Below are positions 1 to 5,280 of a DNA stretch of 9,964 bases, piece after piece. Both the position numbers and the translations under genes were made by a program. Location: contig JAUXFK010000097.1 in the NCBI GenBank assembly GCA_030623035.1, positions 1-9,964 of the forward strand. Direction: 5' to 3'. Origin of the DNA: Deltaproteobacteria bacterium (GTDB lineage Bacteria; Desulfobacterota; UBA8473). The stretch's first letter is position 1; each line of letters opens with the position of its first letter. A model generated the notes under the pieces. It made no database searches. It had not been told where the DNA came from and saw only the letters and a list, made by a program, of their open reading frames with translations.

Positions 1-158
1 CTCCCTCCATTGGCACGGACAAGGCGATAGGCATGACTGAGGATGTCAGCTCGACACACCTTGTCATACAGAGCATATAAGCGGAAGGCTTGGTTCTGCT
101 TGGCCTTACAGTAAAGCTTCCTCTGTAGTGTCCTGATGTTTTCCGGAGTTATTAGCAT
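1..158 (-). CDS. ltrA: Group II intron reverse transcriptase/maturase, N-terminal 52 residues (partial)
   Basis: This encodes the N-terminus of the multifunctional intron protein that splices its host intron RNA (maturase) and copies it into DNA during retrohoming. The ATG at 158-156 opens a frame that stays open to the window edge. It reads NIRTLQRKLYCKAKQNQ, then FRLYALYDKVCRADILSHAY and ends LVRANGG. That is the characteristic start of group II intron RTs (LxxKLYxKAK..., FYALYDKVxRxDILxHAY, RANxGAPGVDG). A purine-rich GGAG lies about 10 nt upstream of the ATG. The catalytic YADD box, maturase (X) and any endonuclease domain are outside the window, so whether the enzyme is intact is unknown. 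Annotation rests on this N-terminal signature and on the intron RNA just upstream. Confidence 0.85.
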   Translation of the reverse strand, partial: MLITPENIRTLQRKLYCKAKQNQAFRLYALYDKVCRADILSHAYRLVRANGG

Positions 159-659
159 ATATCGCAATCTCCTGATCCTCCACTCTTCGGTTGCGTGAAC
201 AAAGTAGGGTTCCTTCCCTCGGCATGGGTTATGTTGTCCCGACGCCTCAAACGGTACTATGAACCCCTCCGACTCCCGGTATAGCCCTTGGCGATTTCGG
301 TTTACCTTATACGCCTCGGTTGGCGCTCCTCCAGCATCACTGCACCGGGTCTCCAGCACTGGACTGATTATCCTCCGCCACATGCCACCCCTGCTACCCC
401 GGAAGATCTCACCGATCGCTTCCGTTATCCAGATCGATGAGCAGCGGCCTTCCCCTTACGTCCACAGGATCGGCATCTTCAACACTTATTTACGAGGCTA
501 CATGTAGGTTCACTTTCGTTGCGGCCTGTGCCTTTGCCAATTGGGAACTTACAACCCCTGATTGCTCAGACGCTGCTCCCTTGAGCTACCAAGGTGCACG
601 GACAACTCCTTGAGCGGGACTTAAACCCGCAAGATAATTAGTTGTTACTGCGAACGGAC
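1..659 (-). mobile_element. Group II intron, 5' portion (RNA domains plus start of its RT ORF), cut by window edge
   Basis: Read on the minus strand, the intron begins near 659 with GTCCGTTCGCAG, a GU-starting end resembling group II 5' ends. About 500 nt of structured, ORF-poor sequence follows and leads into an intron-type reverse transcriptase starting at 158. This is the usual layout: domains I-III, then the ORF inside domain IV. The stretch includes conserved-looking blocks that I recognise from bacterial group II introns, for example around 606-636 (a CGGGTTTAAGTCCCGCT stem-loop) and 500-540. The catalytic domain V and the 3' end lie beyond the left edge, so completeness and activity cannot be judged. 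The 5' boundary is inferred from the GU consensus and from the abutting hairpin; it could be off by a few bases. Confidence 0.8.
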
Positions 660-719
660 GACCTTAAATAATCAAATAACTTTATCCAAGTAAAAGGTTA
701 TTTAATTATTTAAGGTCGT
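658..719. repeat. Long AT-rich perfect-like hairpin abutting the intron 5' end
   Basis: Arms 658-683 and 694-719 pair over 26 bp with one mismatch (673/704) and one G-T pair (681/696), around a 10-nt loop. The outer end reads ACGACCTTAAATAAT on the left and the complement on the right. The structure is symmetric, so it could act as a terminator-like or attenuator stem on either strand, although no U-tract follows. On the minus strand it ends exactly where the group II intron starts, as expected for introns (notably group IIC) that use a stem-loop as their insertion landmark. It could also be a leftover palindromic element. Confidence 0.75.
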
Positions 720-727
720 TATATATT

Positions 728-793
728 GTCCCCTTTTACCCCTCCTCCTTCTTGAAACCAAGACCCAATGCTACGCAGGAGGGATAAGGGGAC
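728..793. repeat. Imperfect inverted repeat at the left side of the RAYT-type element
   Basis: GTCCCCTTTTACCCCTCC (728-745) is the imperfect reverse complement of GGAGGGATAAGGGGAC (778-793), with 32 bases between the arms. GTCCCCTT/AAGGGGAC is also the core of the element's terminal repeat at 777-801 and 1031-1055. This block therefore looks like a palindromic REP-type companion of the transposase relic. It may also form a stem-loop in RNA. Confidence 0.55.
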
Positions 794-1055
794 GTTGTTC
801 AGAAAAAGCAGTTAAAATTCGTTGATATTGTGATAAAGGGTAGCATTATGCCGCGAAAAGCATGGGATTAAAGAGACGAAATTTCGGGGAGCTAGAAAGC
901 GGCGAGAGGATGCGAAAATGAGAAGGGAAATTGCATGTTATTTGAGCGGAGATAGTACGAAATATAGGAGTAGGGACGTCAGCGGTTGCAATGGCACTGA
1001 AACAAAAAGAGGCTGAAGAATAATATTGATTGAACAACTTCCCCTTGCCGCCCCT
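777..1055 (+). mobile_element. Internally deleted RAYT/IS200-like element with terminal inverted repeats
   Basis: The left end (777-801, core AAGGGGACGTTGTTCA) and the right end (1031-1055, core TGAACAACTTCCCCTT) are inverted copies of each other, with 20 of 25 positions matching. Between them lies the start and the end of a RAYT-like transposase (848-1023) with the whole catalytic middle missing. At about 280 bp the element is far shorter than an autonomous one, so it is a non-autonomous MITE-like derivative or a decayed copy. The similarity of the ends to RAYT-type elements is from memory of such elements, not from a search. Confidence 0.6.
848..1023 (+). pseudogene. RAYT (Y1-type, IS200-like) transposase remnant, internally deleted and frameshifted
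   Basis: The ATG at 848 gives MPRKAWD followed by a stop, matching the typical RAYT N-terminus (MPRKxR...). The catalytic HUH histidine pair and tyrosine are absent because the middle of the gene is gone. Downstream, one frame reads RKRREDAKMRREIACYLSG and then shifts by one base into RNIGVGTSAVAMALKQKEAE, ending at TAA 1021-1023. That second part resembles the C-terminal helix-turn-helix tail of RAYT proteins (iGvgxSAVxxAxKRxE). Full-length family members are several times longer, so this is a non-functional relic. The minus-strand reading frames across it show no family signature. Confidence 0.5.
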
Positions 1056-1102
1056 AATGAATAGTTATCCTGAGAAGCATCGGTACCTTGGTGTTCATTC
1101 AT
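938..1102 (-). pseudogene. 5' stub of an unrecognised minus-strand gene, truncated by the RAYT-type element
   Basis: The ATG at 1102-1100 is preceded by AGGAGG (1115-1110) at an ideal 7-nt spacing and by a plausible sigma-70 promoter. These are expression signals of a real gene. The frame reads MNEHQGTDASQDNYSL for 16 codons, then enters the terminal inverted repeat of the mobile element at about 1055 and continues as unrelated sequence to a stop at 938-940 (54 codons in all). The native part is too short to recognise a family. The most economical reading is that insertion of the element removed or displaced the rest of the gene. It could instead be a short peptide that ends inside the element. 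Confidence 0.4.
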
Positions 1103-1109
1103 GTTTCAA

Positions 1110-1161
1110 CCTCCTACTTGCTTTTTACTAAATTTATGGATAAAATGCCCTGAGAAGTCAA
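1110..1161 (-). promoter_or_regulatory. Sigma-70-like promoter and strong Shine-Dalgarno for the truncated minus-strand gene
   Basis: On the minus strand, TTGACT (1161-1156) and CATAAA (1138-1133) are separated by exactly 17 bp. A full AGGAGG (1115-1110) lies 7 nt before an ATG. The -35 box matches 5 of 6 consensus bases and the -10 box matches 4 of 6. The assignment is by motif only. Confidence 0.45.
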
Positions 1162-1229
1162 TAAATATCCACAGTAAAATGTCTTATAACCTAACTGCGC
1201 GAAACATACATTAGGAATGAGCATACAAA

Positions 1230-1781
1230 ATGGATGAACAACTAGAATTTATAAAAGTAATAGCATCGCGACTTGATTCCGTTAATATACCTTATATGAT
1301 GACAGGTTCGATGGCGATGGCTATATATTCCATACCTAGGATGACCCGGGATATTGATCTGGTTGTTGAAATTGAACCAACTGATGTTGACAAAATTGTC
1401 AATATTTTTTCCAAAGATTGCTATATTGATCGGGATAGTGTTAGAAAGGCTGTGGATGAGCATTCAATGTTCAACATCATCCATAACGAGTGGGTGGTCA
1501 AGGCTGACTTCATCATAAGAAAAAACGAGGAGTACCGCAGAGAAGAATTCTCTCGGAGGCAAGAAATTACTATCGAGGATACAAGTATCTTTGTGGTTTC
1601 CGTTGAGGATCTTATTTTATCGAAGTTAGTTTGGGGAAAGCATTCACAATCGGATCTTCAACTTGGCGATGTTCGTCTGATGATATCTACTGTTTCAGAA
1701 CTCGACTGGAAATATATGAAAAAATGGGCTATTATCCTTGGGATTGACACTCTCTTAAATAAGGCAAAGGAAAATGGATGA
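1230..1781 (+). CDS. DUF6036-like nucleotidyltransferase (putative toxin-antitoxin-type NTase)
   Basis: This 183-residue protein belongs to the DNA polymerase beta-type nucleotidyltransferase superfamily, whose members transfer a nucleotide to protein, RNA or small-molecule acceptors. The active site is visible: Gly26-Ser27 in MMTGSMAMAIYSIPR, the metal-binding pair Asp41 and Asp43 in TRDIDLVV, and a third acidic residue at Asp93 in VVKADFII. The C-terminal half carries EDLILSKLVW and SDLQLGDVR followed by LDWKYMKKWA, which I recognise from the DUF6036/COG-type stand-alone NTases common in environmental bacteria. All catalytic residues are present, so it is probably active. The stop overlaps the next gene by 8 nt, which implies translational coupling. 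AGGA (1213-1216) is a weak, slightly distant ribosome site. Its substrate is unknown; a toxin-antitoxin or defence role is inferred only from the gene pairing. Confidence 0.75.
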   Translation: MDEQLEFIKVIASRLDSVNIPYMMTGSMAMAIYSIPRMTRDIDLVVEIEPTDVDKIVNIFSKDCYIDRDSVRKAVDEHSMFNIIHNEWVVKADFIIRKNEEYRREEFSRRQEITIEDTSIFVVSVEDLILSKLVWGKHSQSDLQLGDVRLMISTVSELDWKYMKKWAIILGIDTLLNKAKENG

Positions 1782-2043
1782 TACTCCAACTAAAATAAAA
1801 CAACGCTATTATGAAATGTTATTGTCTGAATCCCCTGTAGAACGGCTGAGGATGGCAAGTAGAATGTATGATTCGGTTAAAAAGCTTGCAATATCTGGAA
1901 TTCTAAAGGGAAGACAACACCTCGACACATCAAGGTTGCGAGGAGAGCTTTTTTTACGAATATATGGGAATGATTTTTCAGCTATCGATAGAGAACGGAT
2001 TATGAAAGCTATTCCTAACATGCAATTGGACACGGACGGCTAA
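1774..2043 (+). CDS. Small helical partner protein of the nucleotidyltransferase
   Basis: This 89-residue protein has no signal peptide or membrane segment. Its start overlaps the nucleotidyltransferase stop by 8 nt, with AAAGGA just upstream inside that gene, so the two are coupled. It reads ESPVERLRMASRMYDSVKKL, then a basic loop, then LRGELFLRIYGNDFSAIDRE. I recognise this pattern (SxxERLRMxxxMxDxxxxL ... LFxRxYGxDF) as a widespread small uncharacterised family often found beside NTases. Secondary structure is probably all-alpha. By position it could be the partner, substrate or antidote of the upstream enzyme, but there is no direct evidence for function. Confidence 0.65.
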   Translation: MDDTPTKIKQRYYEMLLSESPVERLRMASRMYDSVKKLAISGILKGRQHLDTSRLRGELFLRIYGNDFSAIDRERIMKAIPNMQLDTDG

Positions 2044-2141
2044 GCTGCCGGTCACCTGCCGCATTCGCTATAAAAAATTACTTACAGAAACCTAAGCGCG
2101 TATACGGGACGCCCCTTAAATTATAAGATTCTATTCATCCA

Positions 2142-2310
2142 TTAGTGAATATCTATTTCTGATGCTATTCGCTCTCCGCGCTGAACATAAATACTGACCG
2201 CCAGTGGCGAGATATTGAGCTTCGGAGCCAGCTCCACCATCGTAAATCCCAACTCCTGAACCCCCTCGTTTTTACAACTCAGAAAATATCCCTTTTTTCC
2301 ATATTGACAT
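2142..2310 (-). pseudogene. C-terminal relic of a second RAYT-type transposase
   Basis: On the minus strand an open stretch without a usable start reads FLSCKNEGVQELGF, then TMVELAPKLNISPLAVSIY, then VQRGERIASEIDIH before TAA at 2144-2142. This matches the family tail in which a conserved xxxCxxAVxELGxS segment precedes a helix-turn-helix (ELAxxLxISxxAVSxxVxRGE). The Y1 transposase core upstream is missing; beyond about 2310 the frame has no recognisable homology. Downstream, at 2107-2121, the sequence GGACGCCCCTTAAAT resembles the GGACGTCCCCTT-like end of such elements. It is a dead fragment, unlike in sequence to the relic at 848-1023, so it derives from a different element. The rest of 2044-2141 shows nothing I can name. 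Confidence 0.55.
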
Positions 2311-2351
2311 CATGTAAATTTCGTGCCATATATGATTTACGTGTAACGTAA
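2304..2351 (+). promoter_or_regulatory. Possible promoter with overlapping palindromes upstream of the HMGCS-like/thiolase operon
   Basis: TTGACA (2304-2309) is a perfect -35 box. The best -10 candidate, TATATG (2329-2334), is 19 bp away, which is longer than ideal. Two palindromes overlap the putative start region: GTAAAT...ATTTAC (2314-2319 with 2335-2340) and TTACG-TGTAA-CGTAA (2337-2351). Such a position suits a repressor operator, and acyl-CoA operons are often controlled by TetR-type repressors, but no regulator is encoded here. The implied 5' leader would be about 220 nt. Confidence 0.3.
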
Positions 2352-2380
2352 AACTTCATAGAGGATTTAGGATAAAATAG

Positions 2381-2527
2381 AATATTGCTCTTAGCATTGA
2401 TAATGATTTAATCAGAAAAAGCAAGATCATTGCCGCCCAAAGAGAAACTTTCGTAAGTAAACTGCTAAGTGGAGAATTGGAAAAGGTAAAGAAGTCTTAT
2501 TTTTATAAAAAAGTCTGTGGAGGATAG
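2381..2527 (+). other. Start-less open stretch, possible gene remnant
   Basis: A 48-codon stretch between two in-frame TAG stops reads with a charged, helix-like composition, including IRKSKIIAAQRETFVSKLL and GELEKVKKSYFYKK. It has no ATG, GTG or TTG in frame. The amino-acid texture looks protein-like, so it may be the tail of a decayed gene. I do not recognise a family. It ends 36 nt before the start of the HMGCS-like gene and otherwise forms part of that gene's untranslated leader. Confidence 0.2.
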
Positions 2528-2563
2528 AGGGTTTTTTATGCATACCAAGGTAAAGGAGGTGCC

Positions 2564-4000
2564 ATGGCAGTAGGAATAGCGGGCTATGGGGTGTATATTC
2601 CCAAATACCGTATTCAGAGGGAAGATATAGCAAAGGCATGGGGAGGGCGGGGCAGAGGTGAGAACGCTGTCCCCAATGAAAATGAAGATGCAATTACTAT
2701 GGCTGTAGAGGCCTCCTTTAATGCTATAGAACATGCCGGTTTGGATGATATCAAGACACTGGATGCGATCTATTTTGGTACAGATTCCGCCCTTGATATT
2801 GAGCATTCTTATATGGGGGTTATCGCTGAAACTTTAGGGACAAGACCAGACATAGATATTTTGGATTTTACATCTTCCCCAAGGGCCAGTGTAGCGGCAA
2901 TAAAGGCCTGTATGGATGCTGTGGAGGCCGGAAGGATTAAATACGGGCTGGTGATAGGCTCCGATTTTCGTACGTCCTCATCAGGAAGCAACCTGGAATT
3001 GACATTTGGTGCAGGCGCAGGGGCTCTTGTGTTGAGCAGTGTCAATACCATAGCCAATATTATAGATACCTATACTTATTCTACTAATTTTAGAGACAGA
3101 TGGAGAAGTGTAGGAGATTCTTATGTGAGAGATTATGAGCCGAGATTTACAAGGGAATACGGGTACAGCAGACATATCATCAATTCCGTAAAAGGATTAA
3201 TGGCAAAGTCGGATTTAACCATAGATAAGATCGGGCATATTGTGTTTCAACAACCAGATGAGAGGTTTGTCCGAACTGTAGCAAAGAAACTCAATGTAAC
3301 CCCAGAACAGATAGAGTTGGGTCTATTATTCCAGCATACTGGTGATACTGGAGCAGGCTCTATCTTCCTTGGCCTTTCAGCAATCCTGGACAGGGCAAGA
3401 CCAGATGATAGAATATTAGCGGTGTCATATGGCTCTGGGGTAAGCGATGCCCTTCTTTTGATTGTAAATAGCCATATTGAAACGAAAAGGGATAATTGCA
3501 AGCCTTTAGATTCATACCTGGCAAGCAAGTCGTATATCGACTATAATAGATACATGAAGATTACAGGTAAATTGAAAAAGGCAGAAAACCCGGCCAGGAT
3601 GGGTATTTCTCCCCTTTCACCGATGTTATGGAGGGCTGGTGCCGAGATGTACAGATTGATTGGGGCAAAATGCATTGAATGTGGGTATGTAAATTTCCCG
3701 CCTTCGGAGAGGAAGATATGTATAAGATGTGGGGGGTTAGAATTTAAAGAGGGGTTACTAAGCAGGAAGGGTAGGATACATACATACTGCATAAATTACT
3801 ATATGCCGGCTGGTTTTGAATCTCCTTTGCCAATTATTATTGCAGACCTGGATGACGGTGTAAGACACAGGGCATTGGGAACTGAAATGACCCCTGATGA
3901 AATTAATATTGATATGCCGGTCGAGTTGGTCTTGAGAAACATCGCTTCAGAAGAAAATGTAAAACAATATGGGAATGTATTCAGACCTGTTAGGTTCTAG
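2564..4000 (+). CDS. HMG-CoA-synthase-fold protein fused to DUF35 (zinc ribbon/OB), catalytic triad not conserved
   Basis: The 478-residue protein starts at ATG 2564 behind a perfect AAAGGAGG. Residues 1-340 follow archaeal-type HMG-CoA synthase (thiolase fold) closely: GIAGYGVYIPKYRI, the IKYGLVIGSD strand and LAVSYGSG. Residues about 350-478 are a DUF35 domain with a zinc ribbon, C370-x2-C373-x12-C386-x2-C389, then an OB-fold. DUF35 proteins bind CoA and bridge thiolases to partner enzymes. All three family catalytic residues appear replaced: Glu by Asp74 (GTDS where relatives have GSES), Cys by a TSSPRAS loop (103-109) without cysteine, and His by Gln229 (VFQQPDERF where relatives have VFHQPN). 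It is therefore unlikely to make HMG-CoA. A scaffold or acyl-CoA-handing role for the adjacent thiolase is inferred. The alignments are by eye. Confidence 0.85.
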   Translation: MAVGIAGYGVYIPKYRIQREDIAKAWGGRGRGENAVPNENEDAITMAVEASFNAIEHAGLDDIKTLDAIYFGTDSALDIEHSYMGVIAETLGTRPDIDILDFTSSPRASVAAIKACMDAVEAGRIKYGLVIGSDFRTSSSGSNLELTFGAGAGALVLSSVNTIANIIDTYTYSTNFRDRWRSVGDSYVRDYEPRFTREYGYSRHIINSVKGLMAKSDLTIDKIGHIVFQQPDERFVRTVAKKLNVTPEQIELGLLFQHTGDTGAGSIFLGLSAILDRARPDDRILAVSYGSGVSDALLLIVNSHIETKRDNCKPLDSYLASKSYIDYNRYMKITGKLKKAENPARMGISPLSPMLWRAGAEMYRLIGAKCIECGYVNFPPSERKICIRCGGLEFKEGLLSRKGRIHTYCINYYMPAGFESPLPIIIADLDDGVRHRALGTEMTPDEINIDMPVELVLRNIASEENVKQYGNVFRPVRF

Positions 4001-4065
4001 GCAGCCCGTAAAAATCTGATGTATCTTTAATTGAAAAAACAAAGAACCCAAAAGAGGTATAAGAG

Positions 4066-5277
4066 ATGGGATGGAATAAAGTCGCTATCATAGGTGTAGG
4101 ACTAATAAAATTCGGGGAGTTATTTGAAAAAAGTTGGGAAATAATGGTTGAAGAGGCATATTTAAATGCCATTAATAGTGTTGATAAAGGATTTAACCCT
4201 AAAGATATTGAAGCAGCATGGCTTGGTGATTGTAGACCAGGTGCCCATGGTAGCCAGACCTTAGCGGGGGTATCTCTTGTTGGAAATATCGGTCTTGCCG
4301 GGATTCCCTGCACTCATATAGAGAATGGCTGCCCTACCGGGAGTGATACATTTCGGAACGGCTGTCTGGGTGTTGCATCTGGGGTTTATGACGTTGTACT
4401 GGTAGTAGGAGCGGAAAAGATGAGAGACAAATCGACAGCAGAGCTTTTGTCTTTAGCATCCCAGGGCCACCCTATAATACAAAGGGGAGAGACAGCAATG
4501 ACTATGTTTGCACCCCAGGCAATCAGACACATGCATGAGTACGGGACCACAAAGGAACAGATGGCCATGGTAGCCGTTAAAAACCATAAAAACGGAGTAT
4601 ACGATCCGTATTCTCATTACAGATATGAGATAACCATAGAGGATGTCTATAAATCACCGATGGTATGCAGTCCCCTTAACTTATTAGACTGTTGCCCCCA
4701 AACAGATGGAGCAGCGGCTGCGATTCTTTGTAGGGCTGATATGGCTGAAAAGTATACAGACAAAACTGTCTATGTTGCAGGTTTTGGTATGGGCACAGAC
4801 GTGTTTTATGTACATGAAAAAGAAGATTTTACAGAGTTTGTTGCCAGTGTCAGAGCAGCAAAACAGGCATATTCTATGGCCGGGATAGGACCAGGAGATA
4901 TAGATGTAGCTGAGGTTCATGACTGCTTTACCATAACAGAAATAATCAACTATGAAGATCTCGGATTCTGTAGCAAAGGCCAGGGCGGGAAACTGATAGA
5001 GAAAGGTGAAACTTATATAGGAGGGAGGATACCGGTTAATCCCAGTGGTGGCTTAATATCTAAAGGGCATCCTTTAGGCGCAACAGGTATTGCCCAGATC
5101 TCCGAGTTATTCTGGCAATTGAGAGAAGAGGTAAGGGCTTCTGGTGGTTTTGGTGACCCTGCCATAAATGAAAAGAGACAGGTAGAGATAAAGAAGGGCT
5201 ATGCCCTTCAGCACAACGTCGGTGGCAGGGGCATATCCAATTCAGTAGTCACTATTTTAACAAACAAAAAGGGATAA
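4066..5277 (+). CDS. SCP2-type thiolase (acetyl-CoA C-acyltransferase-like), partner of the upstream fusion protein
   Basis: This 403-residue thiolase-superfamily enzyme should cleave or form C-C bonds in acyl-CoA esters. Catalytic features are intact: nucleophile Cys89 in ENGCPTGSDTF, the SCP2-type HDCFT box at 285-289, the base His335 in GGLISKGHPLGATG, and the C-terminal HNVGGRG loop at 383-389 that replaces the CxG motif of classical thiolases. This pattern is that of archaeal acetoacetyl-CoA thiolases, Ltp2-like aldolases and BbsB, which work with DUF35 partners. It lies 65 nt after the HMGCS-DUF35 fusion, in the same direction and with its own AGAGG site (4053-4057), so the two probably form one operon and one complex. 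The substrate is not evident; beta-ketoacyl-CoA thiolysis in a degradation pathway is the leading guess. Confidence 0.88.
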   Translation: MGWNKVAIIGVGLIKFGELFEKSWEIMVEEAYLNAINSVDKGFNPKDIEAAWLGDCRPGAHGSQTLAGVSLVGNIGLAGIPCTHIENGCPTGSDTFRNGCLGVASGVYDVVLVVGAEKMRDKSTAELLSLASQGHPIIQRGETAMTMFAPQAIRHMHEYGTTKEQMAMVAVKNHKNGVYDPYSHYRYEITIEDVYKSPMVCSPLNLLDCCPQTDGAAAAILCRADMAEKYTDKTVYVAGFGMGTDVFYVHEKEDFTEFVASVRAAKQAYSMAGIGPGDIDVAEVHDCFTITEIINYEDLGFCSKGQGGKLIEKGETYIGGRIPVNPSGGLISKGHPLGATGIAQISELFWQLREEVRASGGFGDPAINEKRQVEIKKGYALQHNVGGRGISNSVVTILTNKKG

Positions 5278-5280
5278 TCT

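Noticed and set aside
259..507. 82-codon plus-strand reading frame
   Set aside because: It is antisense to the structured RNA of the group II intron. Proteins of this kind are a well-known spurious annotation of intron sequence.
846..1037. 63-codon minus-strand reading frame across the RAYT-type element
   Set aside because: It lies wholly inside the decayed mobile element with no ribosome site. The stronger start on that strand is 1102, in another frame.
1069..1160. Direct repeat CCTGAGAAG at 1069 and 1149
   Set aside because: It is short and the spacing matches no known site. Chance or a degenerate duplication cannot be told apart.
2427..2806. Two minus-strand frames of 88 and 113 codons opposite the start of the HMGCS-like gene
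   Set aside because: They overlap the clearly coding plus strand and its Shine-Dalgarno and have no family signature.
4706..4888. 60-codon frame inside the thiolase gene
   Set aside because: It is an alternative frame of a gene with intact catalytic motifs on both sides; no frameshift is indicated.
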